NCBI RefSeq assembly: GCF_963678635.1
Contig: NC_087064.1
Coordinates: 45,307,346-45,371,345 of the forward strand
Reading direction: 5' to 3'
Length of the DNA stretch: 64,000 nucleotides
Source: Symsagittifera roscoffensis
Taxonomy: Eukaryota > Xenacoelomorpha > Acoela > Convolutidae
Under the pieces are notes generated by a model. The model was not told the DNA's origin. It searched no databases and saw only the letters and a list, made by a program, of their open reading frames with translations. A program made the translations under genes and the position numbers. Positions 48,647-59,870 of this stretch are shown here, one piece after another. Each line of letters starts with the position of its first letter. The stretch's first letter is position 1.

Positions 48647-50047
48647 CAGGGTTGCCACGCGGTATAATTTAACTGCCGTCCTGACAGCCCTGAACACTGT
48701 CCTGATATTTTTGAAGCTCAGGCCCTGACATTTAGTCTCAAAAATTGCAAAAAACGCTGAACTACCAGAAATAACATCAGTATAAAAATTATCTTCTTCT
48801 TACATGGTTGTTTTCAGTTTTTCAAGTTCTTTCTCGGCACTCACAATTTCTGACTCCTTGCGTTTTGCAGACTCCCGGAGAACATTCGACTCTATCTTAA
48901 GCTTCAATGACTTCTTGTTTTCAGCTTCCTTTGCTTTCGTGTCCGCAACACTAATCAAATGTTTGACTTCGTCCGTAAGTCTCTTTATCTTTGCAGCCGC
49001 CATGTTTATATCTTTGTCCTGTTTTCTTTTCTCTGCAGTTTTACCTTCCGACTGCTTGCTCTTCACATCCCTTTCGTAACGTGTTTTAGCTCCTCTAACA
49101 GCAGTTAATACGCTCTTAGATACTTCAAACTTTAGCATTCCACCGCAGTGTTTCAGACCGTCTTTACAACGCCGTAATGCAATAAGAGTGTCAAGAGTCT
49201 GGTTGTCTTCGATTGTCAGTTTTGTTGACGGAAAACCCGCTTTCGATATTCGCTGTTCCATGAGCAAGAAGTAACAACTTACTAACTGCTGCAAACAGTT
49301 CTGGATAATTTTTTTGAATCGACTAACTTCATGTACAGAATCATGTCCTTAAAGATATCACTGAGGCCATACTTCACAATGTATGTGGCCTTCGTTCTCC
49401 CACATGAATACCCGCCCGCAACTTCACTGTCAAAAAACATCTTTTTGAAGAGTTCACTCGGGTCATCCGCACTTTTGAAGGAAGTACTCAAATTAATCAT
49501 ATGCAAAACAAAGAATTTCTGCTTTACGAGTATCGTCATCCACCAGAAAAGGAGTTTTTCTGGCAGATGCTGTAGTCTCAACCACTGGAGTAGCTGGCTC
49601 AACTACAGGGCCACTTACGACTTGGACATCTTCAACATGTTCTTACGAACGAAGGGATTGCATTTTAAGCGCGACCAGCTGTGCATGCAATTTGCTTTGT
49701 CTTGCATGGGAGCGGAGTTCTTTGACACCCATGTTGCCCAGCGTATACGATTTCTTAAAAAGAACACATCTGAACTCGTGTTCAGTTGTTGATTTAGCAA
49801 CCCACAATTTAAATTCACCATCTTGAAACCAGTCTTCATTGAACTTACATCTTCCCTTGACTGAACGTTCGCGACTCATACCCGCAAAAATATTTGAGGT
49901 TAACGCTTATAAACTAATTGAATTTAAACTTTGAAGTAAAAACTAAAAGGCTAGCAACACTTTCACGATCCTGAGCCTAACACAGTTTTGCTCGTTCTGA
50001 CAAGTTTTTGTCAGCCCTGACATGGCCCTGACCGCGTGGAAACCCTG
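48647..50047 (-). mobile_element. Decayed hAT-family element with terminal inverted repeats
   Basis: Ends CAGGGTTGCCACGCGGT (48647-48663) and ACCGCGTGGAAACCCTG (50031-50047) are inverted repeats with one mismatch in 17. Subterminal ctgacagccctgaac / cagccctgacatggccctga words occur near both ends. CAGAT directly abuts each end, but a clean 8-bp duplication is not visible. It encodes the broken gene below on its minus strand. Confidence 0.82.
48800..49879 (-). pseudogene. hAT-associated zinc-finger/coiled-coil protein, frame-broken
   Basis: Three overlapping minus-strand frames. 49879-49643 starts MSRERSVKGRCKFNEDWFQD and continues through YTLGNMGVKELRSHARQSKL, a BED-type finger of hAT proteins in which the paired cysteines are not intact. 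49602-49282 gives LFKKMFFDSEVAGGYSCGRT then KATYIVKYGL, usually just before the catalytic core. 49294-48800 is a C-terminal region with a Lys/Glu-rich coiled coil. The DDE catalytic core and dimerisation domain are absent, so this looks like an internally deleted transposase gene that then acquired frameshifts. Confidence 0.65.
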
Positions 50048-50950
50048 CAGATAACATAAATTGCATTTGAAAACAAAAACGGAAAATCAGCCGATAGAAA
50101 TTAGGACAAAAAACCACAAATCCGAAAAAAATCAACATTTTTTTCAATACTTAACTAATACCCCGCAAGAACTACATTACAAGAACTGAAAAAAAAAATC
50201 AATTAAAACAATCGGCTCCCAGCCTGAATCGAGCACAATTTTCGATTGAGAGAAATTCAAAATTAAGACATGCTCACAATTAAGTTCTTCGTATAAAATG
50301 TTAACTCAAAACCTGATCATAATTGACTTCTACTTGATCAAAGCTGGTCAGTTCATATGTAAGAACTGTTTGAAGTAAAAGCTGTAAGATGTAAGTAGTA
50401 AGTTGGAAAAAAAGTTTAGATCCCGATTACAAGCACCTCAATTTTTAGAGAAAGATGTTAACGAACTAACGCAAATGCAATCATGACTTACAAAAAAATG
50501 ATGAACAAAACGACCCGAATAAAGGAAATTCAATTCATTTAAAAATTTTATTGCGGAAAAATTAGAAACGCTCGTCAAAAATTTGGCGTTTCTATTACAA
50601 ATAGATAATTCTGAAAAAATATATTCAATCTATTTCGGAACTAAATTAATTTGGAGTACTTCAATTTTACTACCCAATGCATCCAAAATTTTGTAGGGTT
50701 AGTGTGTGATATGACATAACTGATAGTAAATATACGATTCGCCTACGCTATTCATTGAATTGTAGCACAAAGGCAACATGGTTTGATATACCTGCAGGAC
50801 TTCTCGAAATGCAATCAAACGTCATTATTACCATACCGTCTAAGTCAAATTAACTCAAGATTTAGAACTGATGACAAATTAGCACTTTAGATCTGATGAC
50901 AATTGAGCTTCATGAAATGATTGAATAAGAGATTTATTGTATCATTCTAA
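50048..50950. other. Intergenic DNA downstream of the membrane-protein gene
   Basis: AT-rich; no gene supported. On the minus strand an AATAAA (plus tttatt near 50933) lies about 15 nt after the stop of the upstream gene and is its likely poly(A) signal. Confidence 0.5.
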
Positions 50951-52567
50951 TTAGGTTGCAATAACATTCGGCTCGATGAAATATGGAACACTCCATGATG
51001 GGTTCGAGGGAGGTGTGAACCGTTCCAGCGAAGACTCCGAACTTGGTGCGTAGAATACTATCGGCCTCGGGATGTGCAGAGGACTGTTGATGTCGTAGTG
51101 GCTGATGGTTGAGATGGTAACTTTGCTGTTGAACTGATGTCTATCGTCCAAGAATGCGAAAGATTTTAGCCACTGCTGTTCACTTACTCGGTTCCAATGG
51201 TAGTCCACCACTTTGCTATAACGAAAAATTTGCTATAACACATAATTTAGCAGAAAAGGAATTAGTCCTAGCAGGGCTTAGTTGAAAAACAAAGAGCTGT
51301 TCAAAATACCTCAAAGATATTATTGCAGACAATAACACCACAAACACTGTTACCCCTGCTACCACAAGCACAAAAACGATGTTCTGCATTCGATGGCTAC
51401 GACTCTCTTTTTCAATGCCATGAACAGTCATCTTTACAGACAACTGTCTCAAAACCAGCCCATACTCTGAATCCAATAAGTCAATCGCAAATTCGATATC
51501 CGGTAGGTTCTTCAAAAGCAGAACTATTTCGCTTCCCCTTTCAGCTGAAGTCACATTACCAATTGTTATTGAGATCTCGACTATTTCATTGAAGCAGTTC
51601 GCGTTTTGTGCGTTCGCACCTTCTCTTTTTACACTCAAAATAGTTTCACGAAAAACTGTCTCCAATGTTGACGTAAGATTGGAGCCAAAATATTCAATGA
51701 ACTGTGAGTTGCATTCGACTCTTTGATCAGAGTGTGCAAAGATGTCAAAACCCATGATAGAATTAATATAATACGCATCATCACTTGAACCATTTCGATC
51801 GGTTTCAGAAGTTGTGGTAGAATCTGATGGGTTAGAGCTAGATCCCACTGGTTCTAAAATATTGAGAGGGTAATAACAGCCAATAAGAACATTCAAAACC
51901 CGAATTAAAACTGAACACAACATCAACTAATGAAAAAAACTGCAATTCCCCAACAATATAACGTTTCTATTTTCTGAGAAGAAAATAATGTTTTTTTTAT
52001 CCGATCACGCCACGAAGTGCCCTGAGAAACTGTTGCATAAGGTGAAGCTACAGACCGATCATGATTACTTAAGGAAAGCTCGTAAAATGAAATCATAGGG
52101 AAAATCGAGGGGTCAATGGTATGTGGTCCGAGCATTATGAGCTACATGCACAGCAACCAGCTATCATTATTTCAAGTTCACAAAACAGAGTCATTCACAA
52201 GGAGACATTAAGGGATTGTTCAAGTTGCTTCAGCTTGAGGTAAGTTTGTAGCGTTTTCACATTCATTGAATACGATAGATAGTACTCACGGCTGGCGACT
52301 ATAAAATTACTCATTTCTAGATGGTTAAAAATATGAGAAGTGCATAGTGCTGCTGGAACTGTTGTAGTTTTAGACCCTTCCGGAGTGTGATTAATTAATG
52401 CAACGTTTTCAGTAAGCTTTGCTACATCATTGCCGGAAAATTTATCATCGTGCTTTTTGTTGATTGTTAGAAATTACCGCTTATGCAAAATGTTTATAGC
52501 AAATACTCAACTTACAAGCGCATATCAGTGCGGGAAGAACCTTCCACCAAGGTATTGATGACATCAT
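50951..52567 (-). CDS. Single-pass type I membrane protein, family not recognised
   Basis: Four exons with consistent GT-AG junctions: 52567-52516 (signal peptide MMSSIPWWKVLPALICA), 52421-52290, 51853-51310, 51215-50951. Splice phases 1, 1, 2 join into one frame of 330 residues. The ectodomain starts with Ser/Thr-rich sequence (about residues 60-85, mucin-like), then a ~150-residue globular part with N-glycosylation sites (NLT, NVT) and few cysteines. A transmembrane helix (NIVFVLVVAGVTVFVVLLSA) ends near residue 240, and a ~90-residue cytoplasmic tail rich in Ser/Pro follows. The globular part just before the membrane recalls a SEA-type domain in size and position, but I cannot confirm it. 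A gaatttcag acceptor lies 21 nt before the ATG, leaving a 6-codon upstream frame. Confidence 0.8.
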
Positions 52568-52588
52568 CCAATTAAACTCATCATTAAA

Positions 52589-54653
52589 CTGAAATTCAAT
52601 CGATCGGTAGAAATAATAGTTGAAAACAATGATCATTCATAGAGACGTCTAAAGCAAATATTGTCTCAATTATAAACTGGAGCAGTACAAGAGTGATAAC
52701 ATACGAGGTGATTCAGATCAATGCTTTTTTAATATACTGTGAACCAAAGTTGACACGGTTTCAGCAATTTAGCTAAGATGGGGCCATTTCTAAAACTTCA
52801 AAGCCGCAGCAGTAAATTTTTAACCATTAAAACAATATTTCTGCAAAGCAAATTGAAGCATAGTCATCAGACAAAATGTCAAACTAATGGAACAGAAAAC
52901 AAATGCTTTTTCCCGTGAAAGCATTTTTTTACAAGCTCACTGTTAAAAAATTCAAAGTCAAACAACTAAAAAAAAATATAAGTTTTTTGAGTTTCGCGAA
53001 TCCTTATGATTGACATTATTTGATATAACCAACCAAATGAGAAAAGGGACCGATAGATTTTTATTCAAGTTGAAATTCCTACATCTTCAATCCAATTTCG
53101 AAATTAAACTAATTCACGTTTTTTTTGCCCCATTTGCACATTCGGAATTCGACAGCTGAAGCGGAGTTTGTCTTCTTTTTACCAACTGAATTTGAATTAA
53201 ACTTAAAGAAAACAAAAGTCAATCCGCATAAAATTATAACTGAGAGTAATCATTTATTTTTTCCTGAAGAAAAAACTTTATAAAATCAACACGACCTATA
53301 ATAGTGTCTTCATGACGTTCATTGACTCTTAAGAACATTTATCTAAGCAAAGAGGCGAAGCTGCGCTTTGCAAACACAAGCAAGGAAAATGCAAAAAAAA
53401 GCTCTAAACAGGCAAAACAAAGTGAAATAAGGAAAAAGGAAAAGATTAAAAACACCTGATAAAAGATGGAATGTCAATTTTGAGATTAAGAGTATCACGT
53501 TCTCACATCTGCTTCACAAAGTCTTGTAATTTTACTAACAACAGCGACCAATAAAGCAGCAAAAATTCGAGCGAAAAAAAAACAACTTCATGTTCCGGAT
53601 TTGCATCTCCGGCCTGATGATTGTCTCTCCGACGTCCTTTCGCCACGGTCACTTGAAAGTAAATTATTGGCCCAGCTAATGCTGGATGTACCTGTTTTTA
53701 TATATTTTTTAAATCATATATTGCCCTGGTACGGAAATGGGTAATTTTCAAATCTCAAAAAACGGGCTTTACGCAAAACCCTGGTAAACTCTCTGCTTAA
53801 GTAAGAACTAAGCTGCTTATTAAAAGGAGGAAAATATTAATCGCTCTTTCAATAGAATTCTTTTTCTCAGATTTAGCTGGGATGTTTTCGAAAAAAAAAG
53901 AAAAAGATTCCGAAAAAAACTATAAGAAATCACAAATTTGACTTTTCCTCAATCTCCTTTTCTCTAACGCAGAGATTTCCACGCTCTGATTTTTTGATTG
54001 AACTCTTAATATCAAATTTAGCCAGTAGTTGTCGAGAAAAGCGATGAAATTTCTAAAAAAAAAAATCGGTAAAAATGGATTTTGCCGAAATCCATATCGG
54101 CTTTTCTACAGAAAAAAAAGTGAAACAGATTACGCAGAGAAAATCTAAGCGCCATGTTAGTTTGAATTAACAATCAACTTTTTCCCAAAAAAAAACGGGC
54201 AAAACTTCAAAAATTGGACATTTTCTAAGACCATGATTATTTTCAAAACGCTGTGCATAGCTTGCGCGGGGAAAATTCAAATATCTGTTTTTTTTCTTTC
54301 GGTTATACCCTTAACTTCAGATTTGGCACACGCACAGTTCTTTTTGAGAAAAGTTTCAAGAAATAACCAAAATATCAAAAAATGGGCTTGGGTTAACGTA
54401 GAGCATGGGGTAGAGCAGAAGGACGTAGAGCATGGGGTAAACTGAAAAGAGACTACCGAAATATGCAGGCAAATAGAAGAGCAGCCCGTTTGTCCATTGG
54501 TAACATTTTTTATGGAAAATGGTATAGTAATTTGAGGAAAATTTAAATTTCTACGAAAAGTGCGACTTAGGTTAGAAAAAAATCTTCGTAATATTACACT
54601 ACACTTGGCTTGTGTGTAATCAGCCCGCACAAACAAATAAATTGACATTTGTT
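52589..54653. other. Intergenic region with a dispersed repeat and short tandem repeat
   Basis: About 53040-53340 is a diverged copy of the ~300-bp repeat at 40990-41310. About 54396-54442 contains cgtagagcatggggta twice (period ~28 bp). 53588-53700 is a more GC-rich island (ccggcctgatgattgtctct, ccagctaatgctggatg) that might be an exon or old element; no family recognised. Otherwise AT-rich with poly-A tracts. Confidence 0.5.
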
Positions 54654-55601
54654 CTAGACAGTTCGCTTTATGTTCTGCAGTTTACATTTTGATCGCGATC
54701 GTTCGTAAGACTTGTGAGCCAAAAAATCTCCTTTCAGACGGATTTCATGATCCTTGAAATGTGTTAGAAAAATAGAGCCAGCTTTGGGAATCACTAAAAC
54801 AAAAACAAATGACCATTAAACCATCACTATGAAACTATTGAAGCTTATTAAATGAGCCAGAACTCTAACTTACTCAGTAATCTATTTTGCGGAGTAGCAA
54901 TTCGAAAACTGTTTTTCAAATCTTGAACAATAATCCCATTTTTTCCAACATAGGACTTACATCGCGATTCTGCCACTAAATAAAACATAAGATTAGCAAC
55001 AAAAAAGTCGCGTAATTTCTTTTCTTTCTGGAAACCCGGCAAGGCTTTCACTAAATTACCTATGATTACAGCTCCAGTTAATTCACATTTGTACAATCTT
55101 AAGGTATTGGACAGATCAAGATCCCTGAAGCAAAAACAGATTTAATTCCAGAGAAGGATTCAGATAATTGAGTTTAACTATTTGAACTTACCTTGGAAAA
55201 ATTGTTTCCATGTACTGTTCCCAGAGTACGGTGAGAGGAATTATTGACTCAAAGCTTGAAACAAATTGATATTAATCAAATCCGTGTCTTGGGATAATTT
55301 GCAGATTACTCAAAAATACTGAAACCAGATTTGAAATCATGAACGCGCCTCTCACTTACTTGACTTCTACTGTTTTAGGATCAAACAATGCAATTGATTT
55401 TCTCAATTTAGACGAAAAGCAGGTTTTCTTGTGTTTTTGAGATTTCTTCCTGCTCCCCCTTCCGTACTTTGAAGGAGCCAAGGAAATCCAACAATTTCTT
55501 GCAGCATTACCCATATCTGCTTTTTGTTTAGTAACAAGTGCTGATTCAATGATAGAGTCATTTTCATTGCCCTGTTGTGTAAGACTTTGCAAGGTCGGCA
55601 T
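54654..55601 (-). CDS. POP4: RNase P/MRP protein subunit p29 (POP4)
   Basis: RNA-binding subunit of RNase P and RNase MRP, which process pre-tRNA and pre-rRNA in the nucleus and nucleolus. Five exons: 55601-55360, 55254-55192, 55124-55060, 54975-54874, 54793-54654, all GT-AG with phases 2, 2, 1, 1; total 203 residues (human 220). The N-terminal exon is basic (GSRKKSQKHKK). The Rof/p29 Sm-like core reads IIPLTVLWEQYME, YKCELTGAVIIVAESRCKSY, VGKNGIIVQDLKNSFRIATP, IPKAGSIFLTHF, then AHKSYERSRSKCK, in the order and spacing of the family. Intron 3 (54976-55059, 84 nt) is stop-free and in frame. A cattttcag acceptor lies 11 nt before the ATG. Confidence 0.95.
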
Positions 55602-55612
55602 TTTATAACAAA

Positions 55613-56029
55613 CTGAAAATGAAAAAGGATGAAACTCATTCCGAACGTTACGTTTTGTAGGGTGATCTGAAGTTTAAAAAATATTTTGCTATTATAAGTT
55701 GCATCAAACATTCTTCAACACATAGCCCAGAAGAAAATCTGGCACTTTTTAAGCAATAACTGACAGAAAAAAGGTATCATGATGACATACACATTAATGA
55801 GATAACAATTTAGCTGAAACTTTTTGAAAAGAGTTTAATAATGGTTGTGGAAATTCACATAGAGTAATGACTAACACAAGGACTGGATTAGCTTCCACAG
55901 AGAGCAATGCTGTAATACCTGCCTGGTCAAAACCGAAGGGTGAGAAGTGGATTAAAAATTTCAATTAGGAAAAGAATGATAGAAATGAACAGAATGGAAT
56001 GTATGAACGGCTTAGCAACTAGTTTCCTC
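55613..56029. other. Region upstream of POP4
   Basis: No gene supported. AT-rich until about 55930, then sequence leading into the outer LINE remnant. The POP4 promoter or an upstream operon gene would be expected here but neither is evident. Confidence 0.4.
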
Positions 56030-56449
56030 AAGCGCCTCCAGTACGCAGCCCGCATTGCCTCATTGAAATGCAGGCTAAGGCGTTGTTTCAAGTACCTGAA
56101 TGAGTTGGGTTCTCCAGTGACTGACCTGATTCTGTTGGCTAGCTCTTGTAGAAAAGTTGGCTAGACTTGTTTTGCCGATACCTCCTAAATTCTCAACTGC
56201 AATTGACTCAAAGATGACCGTACTTGGAAGATCTGAGTAAAAACGTCGTTTTCTTACCTCGGCATCTGTTCTCACGTTGGAACCCGGTAAAACACCTGAA
56301 CTGATGCTAACACACGTAAAATCCCATGCTTAAGTCTTGCCTCGTGACCAAGGCGTCAGAGTTAAACCGTCAGGGCGTCGTCCATTGCGCCGTAACAGTC
56401 CGAAAATGTTCGTGAAACGTACAGTCTTCAGAAAATTTTGTATGAGTAC

Positions 56450-57350
56450 ATTGCACTGTTTATAACGAGTGAGCCAGAGTTTAACTTTGGGACAAATTAG
56501 AGCAGGGTAACCATCCGTATTGCCTGTAGTGCCACACTTACATTTGTAGTGTGCAGAGACTGGGGCACTGATGCGAATGGCGGATGCTATTCTGAACTCT
56601 ATCCAACAACCTGAACCTGAGGTTGATGTTGGCGGGAGTCTTTTGCGGAGTGTCGTTTGCGCAAAACAAGAGCGCTCTGGAATGAGTTTTTTTCAGCACG
56701 TGTTCAGACTGGGTTGAAATCTTCTCGAAAAAACAAGCATCTCTTTCTTGTAGAATGGTCTTCATCGTTTTGAAATCCTCCAAGATACCCAAATGCTCAG
56801 CTTTTCTCTGAACACTGTCCAACTTGTTCAGTTGTGCTTGACTCACTCCAGCCCAAACGCTCAAGCAATAGGTCAAAATAGACAGAACCAGCGACTAGTA
56901 TAGTAGTTCGAGTTCTTTTTTCTCATAACCTAGACAATTGAGCTTATAAAAGATAAAGGTTCTATGAGGCACGGTTTCGAACTGACTGAATATGATTAGC
57001 AAAGTTGAGTTTAGGATCAAATGTCACACTTGAGATTTTCAGGCTGGATTCCATCTATTTTCCAATATCGATATCATCTGGTCTCGCATGGTAAATCATC
57101 ATGAGCTTAGTTTTATTTACATTCAGGTGAAAATTGTTTCTCTCACACCAATCGTTTCTGTGTTTTGCTATCTCTTCGATAGTTTCTTTCACATGTTCAT
57201 CTACGGGTATGAGATCATTTCCGTCGTCAGCATATTTTGACAGGCTTCCCTTAATAGTTTCAGGTAGCTGCAAAGCATCGTAGACAATGTTGAAGAGCAC
57301 CGGCTCCAAAACAGTTCCTTGTGGCACTCCGCAGTTGGTACTCATAATTC
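56450..57350 (-). mobile_element. Inner 5'-truncated LINE (second family)
   Basis: 57345-57055 starts in the RT palm with NCGVPQGTVLEPVLFNIVYD and has the catalytic box as KYADD, then NDWCERNNFHLNVNKTKLMM. 56876-56538 is the C-terminal part (MTYCLSVWAGVSQAQLNKLD SV-type). The abrupt start within RT is typical of 5'-truncated target-primed insertion. It sits between two pieces of the outer LINE, so it is the younger element. About 56900-57050 is frame-broken. Confidence 0.78.
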
Positions 57351-58146
57351 TCGATCAGTGGCGCCGATGTTCTACGAAATGTTGGCGGTTGTAGAGAAAG
57401 CTGGATATGAAGTTGAGAAGATTGACGCCACTTCTTAGCGACGAAGTAGCACAGAAAGAGGAGATGAAAGCAGAAGAGCTGAGGGTCTTCGTGCTGAGGA
57501 TGCTGAAACCACCGGGCATTGTCGGCAGTGAAACTTGATGGCATGTTTCGTCGTTGATGATACAGTTGAAAACGTTTTCAAGTTCGAGTCTGATGCGCAT
57601 ATCGAACTTTTCAAGGAGTTCAGTGTACGGAAATCCAGGACTGGCTCTTAAAATGTACATCAACTTAGGCATGAAAGAGCTATTCTTCAGCATATAGAAG
57701 GCTGCTTGGCTGCGTAGTTGTGTTAAGTTCTCCAGTAGTGTGTCCAATTGATTCAGCTTGTCTTCTAGCTGAGTCTCGACGGCTTTTTTACCAAGACCGG
57801 CTCCAAGCAAATTCTGATTTGAGGCGTTTATGATGACAATCGTCGGAAACACGTCGCGAAATTTTTCCTCAATGTTTTGTCGGGTCCGAAAACAGTTACT
57901 TCGCGTTTCTTTTCGTTCAGGGATAATCCGAGTGAGTCAGTCCTTGCGTATGCAGAGAAGGTCTTGTAGCGAAGTTTCCCATCCATCGCCGAAAAAAAAC
58001 CCAATTTCAAGCGCGAATGCAAGTTCTGTAAGAGCGGATGAATGACAAGACAGAAACCATATTGACTAATGGATCACCTTGCTGGAAACCTTCGGCTGAA
58101 TGAACAATGTAGCAATCATACACAAGAGAGCTAGCAGAGACACAGC

Positions 58147-59237
58147 CAAGGCTGCTCAAAAATTAATTTTCAACAGAAAAATTAAATTTCAGCGAAAAAT
58201 CAATTAACGGAAATGGAGAAAACTAAAAATCCATTAATTGCGTTCAGTTCGAATGTTTCTCAGTTTTCTTCTTGAAGAGCGTCATGGGGGTTTCAACATT
58301 CCACATTCGTGCATTGGCTCTGAGAAAGAGCTGTTCTTCGAGATGTAAAGGGGTTATTGACTGCCGCAGGTCACCCAGAGAATACCCGGCTGCGCTGAAA
58401 AATCTTTCAATACGGTTCGAGGTTGGCTCCAAAAATTTGCAACTCATGAACTCCGTCGCAGTTGTCTTTGCACGCTTGCTCTCCAAAACATGTGTTGCAA
58501 AATCCGACGAACTGGCACTCACAGAAGGCAAAACAGCTCCTCAGAGATTGACACTCCTCTTTCTCTCTGATTGTCAAGTTTGCCTCATTCTCGTCCAAAA
58601 TCTTGACAACACCATTTTCAAAGTTCGGGCTGGCGATAATTGAAGCGTTTGGCGCAAGATATTTCATGTACATGTCCAACTCGGGAACACGGTTCACGAC
58701 TTCGTCAAAAAGAAGTCTGGTCGATGATAAGTCGATAGATTCCCGCTGTAGAGCTAAAGTTACTGAATCGAGAACTTTCAAGTTTTCGTGAACTTCCAAC
58801 ACTTTCTGGTTTTCCCGAGCATTGAGCAACGAATCAAGTAATGTCTGTTCACTCGAAAAATGCTGTTCGAATACTTGTTTTAACTCCAAGTACCTTGAAA
58901 CCATTTCGCAAGAACTGCTCCATCTGGTAACGTTTTGTTGTTTGGTACGCAATGTCGTGAACTGTCGCAATTTGGCACCAAGTTTGATACCTTTAAATTT
59001 TCCCATCAAGACATTAATTTTTGACAAATTTTCGGACGGAATTACCGGACGTCAAAATGTATTCTTTGACAGCCAAATTAAATCTGTGTGACGCGCATCC
59101 AATCATGGGAATTCTACAAAGCCTTGCCAAAGCTTAGTTAGTTTCACAGTTATCACAGATTAAACCCACCACGTTTGACATGTTTTTGCCAAATATTGTC
59201 AGAAGATAATTCAAGTAATCCAGGCACGGAAGCTTTG
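58147..59237 (-). mobile_element. hAT element inserted in the outer LINE
   Basis: Flanked by the perfect 8-bp duplication GACACAGC (58139-58146 and 59238-59245). Ends CAAGGCTGC and GAAGCTTTG are short imperfect inverted repeats (7 of 9). Size 1091 bp, encoding C-terminal transposase parts only, so internally deleted. Confidence 0.88.
58244..59110 (-). pseudogene. hAT transposase C-terminal remnant
   Basis: About 59110-59045 reads IGCASHRFNLAVKEYI, the conserved region after the catalytic core. 59027-58540 continues (KLRQFTTLRTKQQNVTRWSS, then LDSVTLALQRESIDL and FDEVVNRVPEL). After a frame change, 58531-58244 has the dimerisation domain (EPTSNRIERFFSAAGYSLGD, then LEEQLFLRANARMW). The N-terminal BED finger and most catalytic residues are missing. 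Confidence 0.85.
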
Positions 59238-59664
59238 GACACAGCACACTTTGACGAAGTTCAGAATTTCAAGGCACTGTTCTGAAACCTTCGAAATGAT
59301 GACATCACGTCTAACACTGTCAAATGCGCTGGAAAAATCAATTTTCCCGAAAGCTTTATTAGCAGGCGCAGAAATTATAAACTCACGGGCTCTATGTGCG
59401 GCTGCTTCTGTACCATCCGGTACCTAGTTGAAGAGGCATAAAATAATTGGATTTCTTCTTCTGGTATTTCTTCTTCTCTTCTTCGGTATCTTGAAGTTGC
59501 TCGTGGCCTGTACACAGTGAGACTCGGCGGTCATCGGGCGCGGGTGGGTGCTTCCCTAGAAGTACAGCCAAAAACTGGAGATCCGGTGGGAAAAAGTGTC
59601 GCTGCTGGACGCGAGTTGTACCTCCCTTCTGACATCACCTTCATCGAGCTTTACAAAGATTGTA

Positions 59665-59870
59665 TGTGCTGCCAACGATGGACTCAAAGCGGATTTTCTA
59701 TACTAAAGACTAAAATATTGCGTCAAAAATGGATAAACTGTGCTGCCAACGATGACTCACAGTGGATGTTCTATATTAAACACTGAAAAGTTGCGTCGAA
59801 AGTGTACAGTGTGTGCTGCCAACGATGGACTCATGGTGGATGTTTTATACAAAGCACTAAAATGTTGCAA
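59665..59870 (+). repeat. 74-bp tandem repeat, 2.8 copies
   Basis: Units start tgtgctgccaacgatg at 59665, 59739 and 59812 (periods 74 and 73), each continuing gactca...ggat(t/g)ttctat...aaagactaaaatattgcgtc with modest divergence. It follows a GC-richer stretch (59510-59660) of unknown nature. Confidence 0.9.

Larger units (their letters stand above)
56030..59440 (-). mobile_element. Outer LINE retrotransposon, broken by two insertions
   Basis: Four minus-strand pieces belong to one LINE open frame in order: about 59440-59246 (GTEAAAHRAREFI, then KIDFSSAFDSVRRDVI, RT finger/palm); 58138-57828 (SAEGFQQGDPL, then LGLSLNEKKREVTVFG); 57852-57355 (QNLLGAGLG, MLKNSSFMPKLMYILRASPG, FDMRIRLELENVFN, thumb region); and about 56440-56030 (PDGLTLTPWSRGK, AWDFTC, FESIAVENLGGIGKTS, LKQRLSLHFNEAM, C-terminal domain). 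Stops and frame changes show it is dead. The gaps are filled by the hAT element and the second LINE. The N-terminal part is missing. Confidence 0.8.

Noticed and set aside
49331-49792. 153-residue plus-strand frame
   Set aside because: Antisense to the hAT-derived gene remnant.
55403-55711. Minus-strand 102-residue frame overlapping POP4 exon 1
   Set aside because: Out of frame with the POP4 exon chain, which is supported by five consistent splice joins.
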